NCBI GenBank assembly: GCA_003485325.1
Contig: DMZI01000052.1
Coordinates: forward strand, 1-39,944
DNA from: Desulfotomaculum sp.
GTDB taxonomy: Bacteria > Bacillota > Desulfotomaculia > Desulfotomaculales > Nap2-2B
Direction: 5' to 3'
Length of the DNA stretch: 39,944 nt
How positions within the stretch are numbered: the stretch's first letter is position 1; each line of letters opens with the position of its first letter. Below the pieces are notes generated by a model. The model was not told the DNA's origin. It worked only from the letters and a program-made list of their open reading frames with translations, and searched no databases. The position numbers were made by a program, and so were the translations under genes. Positions 1 through 9,136 of the stretch are shown one piece after another.

Positions 1-138
1 ACACAAAATAACTTACATACTCCAAAAAGCTGGTCAGCCCGGCAAAAAAAATGTTTTTGTCAAACCCGAAAACCTGCTTTTTTGAGCCGTCGCGCCAATC
101 ATTGTCCATTGCCTGCCTCCGCTGTTCAGCCGCCATTT

Positions 139-166
139 AAGAAGCTCCCTCTCCAGGGAGCTTCTT
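139..166 (-). terminator. Terminator-like hairpin after the PAS kinase
   Basis: A perfect 12-bp inverted repeat (AAGAAGCTCCCT / AGGGAGCTTCTT) with a CTCC loop sits just beyond the stop codon of the minus-strand kinase. The T tract after the stem is weak on both strands, so it may act as a transcript 3' end or weak terminator. The remaining bases 1-138 hold no gene I can support. Confidence 0.55.
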
Positions 167-176
167 GTAATGGCTG

Positions 177-3100
177 TTATATTTCGCTTTCCCCCGGGAC
201 TTTGAACTTCACAAAAAAAGTTGTTCCTTCCGGGCGTGTTTCTATACTTATTGCCGCATTATGCCTGGCGGCAATCTTATAGCTTACCGCAAGACCCAGG
301 CCGGTTCCGTAATCTTTGGTTGTGAAAAACGGTATGCCCATTTTATTCATATGTTCCGGTGGAATTCCTTTTCCCTGGTCATTTACAGCAAGAACGATTT
401 CATGCCCGTCGGTAAATGTTTTTAGGGTAAGGTATCCTCCGGGGTCCATAGCCTCTAATCCGTTGCGGACCAGATTCAAAACCAGCTGCTTGATGTCGTT
501 TTTTTCTAAAAGCAGGTCGGGAATTTCTTCGAGCTCCAGGGTGACATACTTGTCGTCTTTAATTGCATCAGTTTCTATCAGGGAGATTAAGTCGTTAAGT
601 ATATTATTAATGTTTTCGGTTTTTGCGTCATGGGCTTTATTTCTGGACAAAGTGAGGTATTCGGTGATAATCGAATTCGCCCTGTCCAGTTCGCCAATCA
701 TAAGCTGGAACCGGTCCGCATATTTTTCGAATTCTTTTTTTCTCCCGATATGCTCCAAGTAACCCCTTACAACCATCATCGGATTCCTGATTTCGTGAGC
801 AATCCCGCCGGCCATCTCACCGACAAGATTTAACCGGTCCAGATGGGCAATTTCTTTTTCCATCATTCGAAGATCAGTTATATCGTTTACGGAGAATATT
901 ACACAGGGCTCCCCGTAAAGGTCAATAAACTCTCCCGATAACAGGCCGGTTCGTTTTTCACCCTGTTTTGTGTATAATTCAACTTCGAGGTTTTTAATTG
1001 ATTTCTTTTCTGAAATTGCCTGCTTTAATTCGGGTGGGGGTCCTGTACCGCCATAAAAATTGAATTCATCCAGAAAACTGCCGATTACTTCCTCTCTGGT
1101 ATAACCAAGTGTAGTCAAACATGTCTCATTAATATCAATGCATTTTCCATCCAATCCGCGGATGACGGTCATCGCGGGGCTTAAATTAAAGGCCTTAAAG
1201 AAACGTTCTTCGGATTGACGCAGATTATCCTCCATCAGTTTGCGGTTGGTAATATCACGAATTCCAAAAACAGCGCCTTCGCACTTACCTTTATCGTCAA
1301 ATAACGCTTTCCCAGTGGCTTCCAGCCAGAGGTAATTGCCGTCGGCAGACCTGCAGCGGTATTCAAATCTTCCCTCTTTAATTCCTGCTTCCATTCCATA
1401 CTTAAAGGCAAATAATATTCTTTCGGTGTCATCAGGGTGCAGGGTATCAAAAACAGATTTTCCCAGCTTGTCTTCAACCGTGTAACCCATTAGTTTCGGA
1501 TACGATGGGCTTATATACTGCGCATTTCCTTTTGTATCTACCTTCAGGATTACATCTGCCATATTATCGGTTATTTGCCTTAGTTCTTTATTTAACTCAT
1601 GTAATTCCTGTGTGCGTTTCTCAACAAGTGCCTCAAGCTGCTTCTCACTTTCATGAAGCGCTGTTACGGCACGTTTATGCATTATGGTCTGCACAATCAT
1701 ATGGGCTAAAGCTTCTATAACATCCAAATCCTCTTCCCTATAACCACCTTCCCGGTTAGCCAGACCGATCATACCAATAATTTTCCCATTATAGGTTAGC
1801 GGCGCACCTAAAAATGCTTTTAGTAGAGGGTGTCCCTCAGGGAGTTCGATACTATCCGGATGAGCGGTTAGATTGTTTGTAAAAAGGGATTTTCCTTCTC
1901 TGAGTACTCTTTCACAAATGCCATGGATTTTTAAACCTTTAGGTAAATTTCTTTCGCCTGTTCCAGCCGGCATACTGCAGGCAGTCCATCCCGGATCACT
2001 TATAGTAATATTATCAAAATACCCTGCAGGGTTAATTTCTCCGATGAAACCAAACCGGCTTTCTGTTAGCTGCTCGGCGGCATCTAAACAACTTTTCCCC
2101 AGTTCTTCTTCATTAATATTTGTTAGGCACTCATGCAGTAACCGGTTAATACCTTCTACTAAAGTATTTTTACGTGTAAGTTGTTCTTCGGCCTGCTTGC
2201 GCTGTGTAATATCTCTGGTGATTCCCCGGAAACCAAGCAGCCCACCATTGTCATCAAAATAAGGAACCCCGTTAAATTCCAAGTAAATCAAACGGCCCTT
2301 GCCATCATATGCGATTGACTCTATACTGAACGGACCTGGAGAATTTGCTAAACCCTTGAAATATTGAGCTGCACTTTTCTTTTCATCCTCGGGCATTACA
2401 TCGAAAGGAGTCTTCCCGATCATTTCCTCCGGCTTAATTCCCCAAAGTGTTTCCATCTGCGGGCTGCAATAAGTATATCTGCCAAATATGTCCATTTCCC
2501 AGATAAAGTCGCAGGTAGTCTCAACCAAGGCCTGGTATTTGTTCCGGCTTTCTTTAAGTTCTTCTTCCATTTGTTTTTGCTCAGTAATGTCTACATCAAT
2601 AACAACACCGGCTATTATTCGGCCGTTTTCATCTCTTACTGGAACTGAACTAACCAGTACCGTACCCTTTGTTCCATCCCCCCGCAGTATAATCATTTGT
2701 TCTCCTATGACCTCTTCTCCTTTTTCAAGAGATCTTAATAAAGGCCATTCTCCCAGTTGGTATTCCCTGCCGTCAGGATGAAATGCGGTATAGCCATGAC
2801 TCTTTATATTTTCCGAAGGAGCCATAGTACGTTTCCATATGTTATCCATTTCTTTGTTATTTTTTACTTCTTTACCCGAAGCGTCTGTAATGATAATCCC
2901 TGCGGGCATCTGCTGGATAACGGTCTCAAGGATAAATTGATTGTGCTGTGCTCTTAAACCCGCTTCAATAAGTTCCTGCTCAGTCTTCTTCAGCGCCTGT
3001 TCCGCACGTTTTCGTTCGGTGATCTCATGAGCGATAACCAGGGCTCCTTCCGGCTTGCCATCTTTGTATGTAAAGGTTACATTTAAGAGCGCGTGCAGCA

Positions 3101-3818
3101 TAAGGCCGTCTTTTGCTCTTATATCATATTCCACATTATTGTCTATTTTTTCTCCGCCAAGCTGCTTTCTGATTCTTTCCTGAAAAACAGTTCTGCTTTT
3201 TTCTTCCAGAATATCGAATACGTTCATGGAGAGCAGTTCTTCCCTGGTATACCCGCTTAGCAGGCACATGGTATCGCTTACACTTTTCAGCCTCGGGCCA
3301 TGAAAGTCTATTTCGTAGACACCTTCCGGCACATATTTAACGATTTCCCGGAACTTTTCTTCAGACTTTTTAAGCTCATCTTCTATCCTTCTCTGCTCAG
3401 TTATGTCCTCAAAAAATGCGGCAGCGCCGAGGATGGAACCGTCTTCACCAAACAAAGGGGTGGAGCTGCAGACAGCCGTCTTATGTACCCCATCACCCCA
3501 AACGAACTCAATTTCCAGGTCTTTAACTTCCTCACCATGGTATGCGGCGTATTGAACAGGCATTTCATCCGTTGGGATTTCCCTGCCTTTATGGTACATT
3601 TTAAAAGGCAAATCACTAGAATCCGAAAAGGTTTCCCTTGGCTGAAGCCTTAAAAATTGGGCAGCTTTTTTGTTGTATGTTATATCTTGACAGGTTTTGT
3701 CCAGTGTTACTATGGACGCAGGAATTGAGTTAAGAACTTGAAAAGCTAGGTCCGGTGCCTGATAAAAACTCTGTAAGAAAGAACTTATGACTCTTCCTGA
3801 TGATTGATCAATTACCAA
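177..3818 (-). CDS. Multi-PAS/GAF sensor histidine kinase
   Basis: This 1213-residue protein has no signal peptide or membrane segment, so it should be a cytoplasmic sensor. In order it shows four PAS domains (roughly residues 20-545, most ending in a PAC-type DIT(E/Q)(Q/R)K motif), a GAF domain (about 560-725), a coiled-coil-like linker, two more PAS domains (about 745-990), a HisKA phosphoacceptor helix with AHEIRNPM near residue 1000, and a HATPase_c domain with NLVRNGLEAM (N box), DQGKGIP (G1) and GTGLGLAVS (G2). It starts at TTG 3818 behind GGAAGG. All catalytic motifs look intact. No response regulator lies in the window, so it is an orphan kinase here or its partner is beyond the left edge. 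The ligand is not deducible. The many PAS domains suggest redox, aromatic or energy sensing, which is inference only. Confidence 0.93.
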   Translation of the reverse strand: MVIDQSSGRVISSFLQSFYQAPDLAFQVLNSIPASIVTLDKTCQDITYNKKAAQFLRLQPRETFSDSSDLPFKMYHKGREIPTDEMPVQYAAYHGEEVKDLEIEFVWGDGVHKTAVCSSTPLFGEDGSILGAAAFFEDITEQRRIEDELKKSEEKFREIVKYVPEGVYEIDFHGPRLKSVSDTMCLLSGYTREELLSMNVFDILEEKSRTVFQERIRKQLGGEKIDNNVEYDIRAKDGLMLHALLNVTFTYKDGKPEGALVIAHEITERKRAEQALKKTEQELIEAGLRAQHNQFILETVIQQMPAGIIITDASGKEVKNNKEMDNIWKRTMAPSENIKSHGYTAFHPDGREYQLGEWPLLRSLEKGEEVIGEQMIILRGDGTKGTVLVSSVPVRDENGRIIAGVVIDVDITEQKQMEEELKESRNKYQALVETTCDFIWEMDIFGRYTYCSPQMETLWGIKPEEMIGKTPFDVMPEDEKKSAAQYFKGLANSPGPFSIESIAYDGKGRLIYLEFNGVPYFDDNGGLLGFRGITRDITQRKQAEEQLTRKNTLVEGINRLLHECLTNINEEELGKSCLDAAEQLTESRFGFIGEINPAGYFDNITISDPGWTACSMPAGTGERNLPKGLKIHGICERVLREGKSLFTNNLTAHPDSIELPEGHPLLKAFLGAPLTYNGKIIGMIGLANREGGYREEDLDVIEALAHMIVQTIMHKRAVTALHESEKQLEALVEKRTQELHELNKELRQITDNMADVILKVDTKGNAQYISPSYPKLMGYTVEDKLGKSVFDTLHPDDTERILFAFKYGMEAGIKEGRFEYRCRSADGNYLWLEATGKALFDDKGKCEGAVFGIRDITNRKLMEDNLRQSEERFFKAFNLSPAMTVIRGLDGKCIDINETCLTTLGYTREEVIGSFLDEFNFYGGTGPPPELKQAISEKKSIKNLEVELYTKQGEKRTGLLSGEFIDLYGEPCVIFSVNDITDLRMMEKEIAHLDRLNLVGEMAGGIAHEIRNPMMVVRGYLEHIGRKKEFEKYADRFQLMIGELDRANSIITEYLTLSRNKAHDAKTENINNILNDLISLIETDAIKDDKYVTLELEEIPDLLLEKNDIKQLVLNLVRNGLEAMDPGGYLTLKTFTDGHEIVLAVNDQGKGIPPEHMNKMGIPFFTTKDYGTGLGLAVSYKIAARHNAAISIETRPEGTTFFVKFKVPGESEI

Positions 3819-4267
3819 TGCCTTCCAGCCCCTTTTAAAATATTAAAGTTATACTTTCACGAAAATAACTAAAAATCCTTTGAAGAATTTGTCGAAGGGC
3901 AATTAAAAGAAATTTTTTGGCGTTTAAAACCCCAGTTTTACGACTTTGGACATCACAACCTCCCGGAAAGCCACTGACTGAGCAACTCGTTACGCCGTCA
4001 AACATGGCTTTAGTTCCAAAACCCTTTCCTAAGGTATACTTTTAAAGGCTAGCGTGTCAGCGGCTCACCATCGGGCGCGTGAAGGCTTTTGTGAGAAGGA
4101 TAACCCCTCCAGGCAACGGAGGTCTTTGAGGAAGACGGAAAATACATCTTCGGGCCGGGCGGCAATTTAACCGTGTTTTTATCTCTCTCGGAAAACCCGG
4201 AGGCAGCAGCAGCGGGAAGAGTGGCCTTTGGTTGGTGGGTGGTTGGTCATGGAGGAGCGGACAGGAG
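3819..4267. other. Gene-poor stretch between kinase and Mop relic
   Basis: No intact gene is visible. A plus-strand frame from about 4109 stays open for some 50 codons (containing GKYIFGPGGNLTVFLSL) but has no start I trust, and it is out of frame with the Mop relic that follows. It may be the decayed front of the same former molybdate-related gene. The first 250 bases are AT-rich and should contain the kinase promoter; I could not pick a clear one. Confidence 0.35.
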
Positions 4268-4372
4268 ATGTGTTCGGTCATCACCACAGGTTCGGTAAAA
4301 CATATGGGATTAAAAGTAGGTGACGATGTCAGCGCCCTAGTCAAGGCAACCTCTGTAATGGTGATGAAATAA
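4268..4372 (+). pseudogene. Relic of a Mop (molbindin/TOBE) domain gene
   Basis: The 34 codons from ATG 4268 to TAA 4370-4372 read as the C-terminal half of a molybdate/tungstate-binding Mop domain. They include ITTGSVKHMGLKVGDDVSALVKA-like sequence, with the family hallmark 'ITxxSVxxLGLKxGDxVxALVKATxVM'. A complete Mop domain is about 68 residues, and the upstream half is missing or in another frame, so this is a fragment. A good intrinsic terminator follows directly, as expected for a real former gene end. It is another sign that this locus has long been devoted to Mo/W handling. It could instead be the tail of a ModE- or ModC-like protein, both of which end in such domains. Confidence 0.6.
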
Positions 4373-4396
4373 AGTTTTCCTGGAATCCTGGTTCAA

Positions 4397-4428
4397 CCCC
4401 CGTTTTCAATAAAACGGGGGCTATTTTT
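4397..4428 (+). terminator. Intrinsic terminator, probably bidirectional
   Basis: A perfect 10-bp stem (CCCCCGTTTT / AAAACGGGGG) with a CAAT loop is followed by CTATTTTT on the plus strand. It lies between the convergent Mop relic and the TiaS-like gene, whose stop codon it touches. The A-rich left flank gives a weaker T tail for the minus strand. Confidence 0.85.
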
Positions 4429-5173
4429 AAAAAGCCTTTAGCTGTTCCTTGGTATAAGTTTCCCAGGATGCCCCGTCCGGCCCAGCGTCAGAGACGGGGT
4501 TTACAAGAAGTACTTTTACCCCTTTTAAGAGGACTGCTTTGACCTTTTCTCCAAGCCTGACCAATTCGCCCGGAGCAAGTTCATACCCCTCAAGGCTTCT
4601 TACATGAGCTACGCCGGTCTGAGATAAAATCTCTCTAACACTGACTAAGTTTGTTTGCGACTCAATTATTAACTTTCCCCTGAAACGGCCGTCATTGCCG
4701 CTGAGGCGCAAACCAGTTCCGGCCAGAGCCCCAATTACCCCCTGGCCAGTGCCGCCATGTTCAGTAAGATATATTCCCATCTGATCAGCAAGCCGGTATG
4801 CGTCTTCTTTTTTCAAGACTTTTTTCTTAGCCTCTAGCCCAAACTTAATTAACAGATCCGGATCACCAAGTTGATCGGGAAGAACAATGCAAAGCCCCGG
4901 ATCCGAACCTTCTGCGCTTTCAGCGGTAAGGTAGTCAACAATATAAGCAGTCAAATCACTCAGGAACATTTTATCTATGTCCGCCTCAAAGCACATGGAG
5001 CTGTTATGCGAGGTATACGGGACATCAGGGTGGACAAAGAGCTGGTGCCGTGTGATGCCGAAACATCTGCCCCAGTTTCTTTCTTCCACCATTTCCATTA
5101 TGGCTGCAGCCAGTTTTCCGGTCCCCCTGCTGTAAAGATTATCAGTATCGTCAATGCATACAAGAACTTTTAT
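4427..5173 (-). CDS. TiaS-like protein (archaeal agmatidine synthetase N-terminal homologue), odd start
   Basis: About 249 residues. The N-terminus reads KVLVCIDDTDNLYSRGTGKL, matching the IDDTD signature of archaeal tRNA(Ile2) agmatidine synthetase TiaS. Later motifs also fit TiaS: DPGLCIVLPDQL and GQGVIGALAGTGLRL. TiaS is about 420 residues; the C-terminal OB fold and zinc ribbon are absent here, so tRNA modification is not supported and the function is unknown. The homology extends upstream of the first ATG (5098), back to 5173, where no ATG/GTG/TTG exists in frame. An AGGAGG-like site sits 8 bases before an ATA codon at 5173-5171. A GTG at 5180 would be in frame if one A of the following A5 run were absent. 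So this is an ATA start, a frameshift or a sequence error. It is the last gene of the importer operon, about 25 bases after the lipoprotein gene. Confidence 0.7.
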   Translation of the reverse strand: MKVLVCIDDTDNLYSRGTGKLAAAIMEMVEERNWGRCFGITRHQLFVHPDVPYTSHNSSMCFEADIDKMFLSDLTAYIVDYLTAESAEGSDPGLCIVLPDQLGDPDLLIKFGLEAKKKVLKKEDAYRLADQMGIYLTEHGGTGQGVIGALAGTGLRLSGNDGRFRGKLIIESQTNLVSVREILSQTGVAHVRSLEGYELAPGELVRLGEKVKAVLLKGVKVLLVNPVSDAGPDGASWETYTKEQLKAF

Positions 5174-5201
5174 TTTTCACACCTCCGCAGTTTGAATTCA
5201 T

Positions 5202-6335
5202 TTATTTTTTATTTTCCTCCCCTTTGGACAGCCTCATGCCTTCCCCGCTTAAAATCTTCAAAGCGGTCTCGTCCGAGAGATCAAAATTATAGAATTCCTT
5301 ATAAAAATTCTTGGTCTCCTTGACCATGTCCAGATCAGAAAAAAGTTCGGGGTACAGGGTCTTTGCAGTCCACAATATCGCCATCGGCGTTTCAAGTGAA
5401 CCGGGATGGCCCCAGCGTGACATGCCGTTCGGCATTTGATATACTTTATGGTTCTTTACAGCGCTTAAAGAAGACCACTGTTTATTTTTCATAATATAAT
5501 CCGCAACGCCGCTTTCATTGACTATGATTACATCAGGATCCCAAACCAGGATCTGTTCCAGGCTGGCGAAATACTTCTCCTCAATCAGCTTTAGATCCTT
5601 GTCTACAGAAACATCAACCGCTCCTGCAACCTGCAGCCAATCCGCAGGCAGCGAGTCTTTGGGATCCGTCCTGGTAGCTTCGTTGACGGAATGATAAACC
5701 CGAATTCTATCCTTTAACGGGATCCCGGACACTTTTTTCTGCACGCGGTCGATGCACTGCCGGTAAAACTGATTATACCTTTTTGCCTTATCCCGGCAGC
5801 CTACAACCTGGCCGATCATTTCAATAATGTACTGCTGCTCTTTGATATTTTTACAATCAACAACCAGGTAGGGAATTTTGCTTTTCTCAAGCTTTTCTAT
5901 CTCTCCCTCATTCTTCCCAGTATCTCCCTTTATAAAAATAACATCAGGACTGACTCTGATTAGTTCTTCTAAATTGACAGCGCCGCCTCCCATGGCAGGA
6001 ACAGAGGCATCTTTTATATTAGTCAGCATCTCGGTCATTAAGATATCTCTTTTCAATCCCTCAACAACGGCTACAATATTTTCACCCTTACCGAGCATGG
6101 CTACCACGTGACCGGCAAACGCGTAAAGACAAGCTAATCTTTTTGCCCGGGCAGGGACTTCAACCTCGCGGCCGAAGTAATCCCTGACAGTAATTGTGTT
6201 TGACTTATCAGGGTTCTTTTCGGATATTCCGGTTGCCGCCTCTTTATAGCCGGAACAGCCGGCAAATAAAAGACCTGCCAGTAAAAAAACCGCAAATGTC
6301 AAAAAGAGTTTGAAATAAATTTTCTTAACAGCCAT
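5202..6335 (-). CDS. ABC importer substrate-binding lipoprotein, BtuF/FecB class
   Basis: The 377-residue protein has a lipoprotein signal (hydrophobic segment, then LLFAGC, acylated Cys about residue 26) and a Peripla_BP_2 fold. The entry motif ITVRDYFGREVEVPARAKRLA is followed by VNLEELIRVSPDVIF and, in the C-lobe, LEQILVWDPDVIIVNES. The family binds ferric siderophores, haem, cobalamin or, in the MolA branch, molybdate/tungstate. The late motif NGMSRWGHPGSLETPM, the Mo/W neighbourhood and the upstream Moco-type riboswitches favour the MolA-like reading; this is inference. The start codon overlaps the ATPase stop by one base (TAATG), indicating translational coupling. The transporter genes are in the order permease, ATPase, binding protein. 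Confidence 0.85.
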   Translation of the reverse strand: MAVKKIYFKLFLTFAVFLLAGLLFAGCSGYKEAATGISEKNPDKSNTITVRDYFGREVEVPARAKRLACLYAFAGHVVAMLGKGENIVAVVEGLKRDILMTEMLTNIKDASVPAMGGGAVNLEELIRVSPDVIFIKGDTGKNEGEIEKLEKSKIPYLVVDCKNIKEQQYIIEMIGQVVGCRDKAKRYNQFYRQCIDRVQKKVSGIPLKDRIRVYHSVNEATRTDPKDSLPADWLQVAGAVDVSVDKDLKLIEEKYFASLEQILVWDPDVIIVNESGVADYIMKNKQWSSLSAVKNHKVYQMPNGMSRWGHPGSLETPMAILWTAKTLYPELFSDLDMVKETKNFYKEFYNFDLSDETALKILSGEGMRLSKGEENKK

Positions 6336-7171
6336 TATATCTTACACCCTTCCTCAAATGTTGTCCGGCCGTTGACCGTGTTTAAAGGTACGATCTGCCT
6401 GAGTTCGGTGTTGTTGTCCAAGAGGCATGAAACAACTTTGGCGTTGATCTGGTATAAGGACATCAGGTTGTCTTCGGACAGGACCTCCGTTGGACGGCCA
6501 ACTGCTGAAAACGTCATCTGATCCATCAAGGCAACTGAAGTGTTAATGCCGCTGTTTTCAAAATAAAAGGCGTGATTGGGAAAATGAGTAGCCATGATAA
6601 TGGAAAGGTCTGTTTGCCGGACCAACTGGATAACAGTCTCCAATACAGTCAGTTCATGCTTGAAATCAAGGTGAGCTGTAGGTTCATCCATAATAATAAC
6701 CGGCGTTTTTTGGGCCAGCGCCCTTGCTATCATGACCAGCTGACCTTCCCCGCCGCTCAACTGGGTGTATGGCCTGTTTATAAAATCTGCCATGCCTACC
6801 AGTTCAAGCGCCTGACCGGCAATATCCCTGTCCTGCGCCGAGGGAGAGGAGAAAATCCCCATATGTGAGGCCCGGCCCATGAGCACAATATCCAGCACAG
6901 TGTATGGAAAAGTTTTTGTATGCATCTGCGGGACATAGGCCACTTCCCTGGCAATTTCCCGCGGGGGAATTTCTTTAAGTTGCTTTTTGTTGATCAGTAT
7001 TTCACCTTCATCAAGTTTTAAAATGCCAAGAATACAGTCCAAAAGTGTTGTTTTGCCGCACCCGTTGGGGCCGACTATACAAAAGATCTCTCCCTTGTTA
7101 ACCTGAAAACTCAGGTCTTTAAAGACTCTGGACTTCTCGTAGCTGAAGCTACCGTTGATAACTTCTATCAT
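6335..7171 (-). CDS. ABC importer ATPase, BtuD/FecE class
   Basis: A 278-residue nucleotide-binding subunit that powers the importer encoded by its neighbours. Walker A is GPNGCGKTTLLD (about residues 34-45), the Q-loop lies in VAYVPQ, the ABC signature is LSGGEGQLVMIARAL (about 138), Walker B is VIIMDEPTAHLD, and the H-loop is ATHFPNHAF. All are intact. The last 50 residues carry a C-terminal extension found in FecE/BtuD-type ATPases. It sits 8 bases after the permease gene and overlaps the binding-protein gene by one base. Substrate cannot be told from the ATPase; see the lipoprotein for the argument for molybdate or tungstate. Confidence 0.92.
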   Translation of the reverse strand: MIEVINGSFSYEKSRVFKDLSFQVNKGEIFCIVGPNGCGKTTLLDCILGILKLDEGEILINKKQLKEIPPREIAREVAYVPQMHTKTFPYTVLDIVLMGRASHMGIFSSPSAQDRDIAGQALELVGMADFINRPYTQLSGGEGQLVMIARALAQKTPVIIMDEPTAHLDFKHELTVLETVIQLVRQTDLSIIMATHFPNHAFYFENSGINTSVALMDQMTFSAVGRPTEVLSEDNLMSLYQINAKVVSCLLDNNTELRQIVPLNTVNGRTTFEEGCKI

Positions 7172-7178
7172 AGATATT

Positions 7179-8189
7179 TCACCAGCCCCCGCCTTTAGTC
7201 TTTTTCAATAAATAAACGAAGAAAGGCCCTCCAACAAGGGCTGTCAAAATGCCCAGGGGTATTTCCGAACCTGTGATCACCCTTCCCAGATTATCCACTA
7301 AAATAAGGAAGCAGGCTCCTAGTGAAAGGCTTGCCGGGATTAACAACTTGTTGTCATTGCCCACCAGCATGCGTCCGATGTGAGGCATGACAAGCCCTAC
7401 CCATCCGATAATTCCGCTTACGCAAACCGCCCCCGCTGTGGCCAGTGTAGCGCAGATGATGACTATGCCCTTATTTAATGCTGTGTCAATTCCAAGTGAA
7501 CGGGCTTCCTTATCTCCCATGGAAAGAACATTGATCCGCCAACGGATGGCAATAAGACCTATGATACCTATCGTCATGGGAATACCGCCGATTATAAAAT
7601 CATGGTAACGTGCGGAGGCCAGGCTTCCCATCAGCCAGAAAACGATTGTGGGCAGTTGGTTATACGGGTCAGCAACATACTTTGCAAAAGAGATCAAAGC
7701 CGAAAAAACCGACGAGACGATAACGCCGCCTAAAACCAGCATGATGGCGGGTGTCGTGTTGTATACCCTGCCAATCAGATAGCTCAACAGCACCGCCAGC
7801 CCGCCGAAACAAAAGGCAAAGATATATGTATAAGATGTTGAATTGAAGATCAAAATGGCCAGCGCCGCGCCAAATCCAGCGCCTGAACTTACACCAAGAA
7901 TACCCGAACTGACCAGAGGATTGCGGAACAGTCCCTGAAAAGCTGCTCCGCTGATGGCCAGGGAACCACCCACCAGGGCGCCTAAAATCGCCCTGGGCAT
8001 ACGTATTTCCCAGATTACAGTGTTGTATTTATCCGGCAAAGAACTGGCGCTCATAGCTAACTTAGACCATAAAATCTTGACAACGAGTGGAACGGATAAT
8101 GGAAACCTGCCGATAAACAGTGAAAAAAAGATACAAACCAGGGGGCTGAGGATTAATATTGCATAGATAATTTTTTTCCGCGTTATCAA
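7179..8189 (-). CDS. ABC importer permease, BtuC/FecCD class
   Basis: A 336-residue integral membrane protein with the about 10 hydrophobic segments typical of type II importers. Recognisable blocks are the loop after TM2 (IRMPRAILGALVGGSLAISGAAFQGLFRNPL) in shortened form RMPRAILGALVGGSLA, and the ATPase-coupling region ARSLGID followed by GIIGWVGLVMPHIGRMLVG. Length is normal for the family. The start is TTG 8189 with GGGGTG upstream. The gene order and tight spacing with the ATPase and the binding protein define one importer. MolB, BtuC, FhuB and FecC all share these motifs, so the substrate call depends on context. Confidence 0.92.
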   Translation of the reverse strand: MITRKKIIYAILILSPLVCIFFSLFIGRFPLSVPLVVKILWSKLAMSASSLPDKYNTVIWEIRMPRAILGALVGGSLAISGAAFQGLFRNPLVSSGILGVSSGAGFGAALAILIFNSTSYTYIFAFCFGGLAVLLSYLIGRVYNTTPAIMLVLGGVIVSSVFSALISFAKYVADPYNQLPTIVFWLMGSLASARYHDFIIGGIPMTIGIIGLIAIRWRINVLSMGDKEARSLGIDTALNKGIVIICATLATAGAVCVSGIIGWVGLVMPHIGRMLVGNDNKLLIPASLSLGACFLILVDNLGRVITGSEIPLGILTALVGGPFFVYLLKKTKGGGW

Positions 8190-8225
8190 TTAATCACCCC
8201 TGCCGGAAATAAACAATAAACCGCT

Positions 8226-9080
8226 CTACCTTTTAAATCTCCTGGCAAATGCATATGCGATAACACAAATCACAACAAGGCAGACTGCATAAGGAATATA
8301 TGTGTGAAATATTCCGGATTTTTCGTTGGCCTTTGAAGAACTTCTGTTCTCATCCACCGCCTGGGAACTGCTGCCATTATCTGAATTCTCTGCGGAAGAC
8401 TTGTCTATGTTCTCCGATGCGGGTTCTAAAGCCTGCCCGGAGGAAACGGTATCATTTTCCTCCTGCACGGTGTTTGCGTTACTTGCGCTGTCCGTCTCGT
8501 TTTGATCTGTTGTAGTGCTCCCTGCAACCGCATCTGTTTTGTCTGCATCAGTTGATGAACCAGTTTCTGACTGCGTTGTGCCTGCGGCAGACTCATCACT
8601 TTTTTCTTCTGATGGTTTGCCTATGGTAACAAAATTAATAGAAACCGGATTTTCAAGACAGACGCCGCTTTTCGAGCGCAGTTCCTGAGAAACTTTCAGT
8701 GTATAGGAAGTTCCGGGTTTTAAGTCCTGTAATGGTTTAACAGCAATATCCCTTTTCTTTTCGGGTTCAATCTGGTCGTCGGCCATGATGACCTCTACAG
8801 GAACCAGGACTCCATCAGCGGAGTACAACGAGAAGCATTTGCGGTTGTTATCGCTCACGGTCATATTAATTACATTTTTACTAAAGGATAAATTTATCAA
8901 CACAGGCAATTCGACATCCTTCTGCCCGTCGGTAGGATTAGAAGAAACAAGTATAAGGGGGTTACTCTGACCCCCTCCTGAACCGTCTCCCTGACCGGAT
9001 AAAGCTGGCGAAGCTATTACAAAGCAAAAAACAGCTGCTAAAAGGATAACTAAAAATCTTCCCCTAGTTTTATTTGCCAT
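8226..9080 (-). CDS. Membrane-anchored surface protein with Ig-like (Big_5) domain
   Basis: The 284-residue protein has an N-terminal signal peptide (FLVILLAAVFCFVIASPALSG), a Big_5/SbsA-like Ig domain at about 42-155 (SSNPTDGQKDVELP ... GTSYTLKVSQELRS ... INFVTIG), and a linker of about 95 residues dominated by Ser, Thr, Asp, Glu and Asn. It ends in a transmembrane helix (YIPYAVCLVVICVIAYAFA) and the positive stop-transfer tail RRFKR. It should therefore sit outside the membrane on a flexible stalk. The same Ig-type module occurs in the SLH protein just upstream, and the importer follows 36 bases downstream, so the two surface proteins probably act with the importer. No catalytic motif is visible; a scaffold or ligand-capture role is inference. 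Confidence 0.8.
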   Translation of the reverse strand: MANKTRGRFLVILLAAVFCFVIASPALSGQGDGSGGGQSNPLILVSSNPTDGQKDVELPVLINLSFSKNVINMTVSDNNRKCFSLYSADGVLVPVEVIMADDQIEPEKKRDIAVKPLQDLKPGTSYTLKVSQELRSKSGVCLENPVSINFVTIGKPSEEKSDESAAGTTQSETGSSTDADKTDAVAGSTTTDQNETDSASNANTVQEENDTVSSGQALEPASENIDKSSAENSDNGSSSQAVDENRSSSKANEKSGIFHTYIPYAVCLVVICVIAYAFARRFKR

Positions 9081-9136
9081 ATCCTGCTCCTGCCTCCTGT
9101 TAATATAAATATAAATTGTAAAAATCGCACTGCTTT

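Noticed and set aside
4057..4344. 95-codon minus-strand frame
   Set aside because: Pro/Arg-rich with no family resemblance; the opposite strand reads as a Mop domain.
6335..8189. Firm assignment of the importer to iron-siderophore or cobalamin uptake
   Set aside because: Family motifs do not distinguish substrates, and the Mo/W riboswitches argue against it; left as an alternative.
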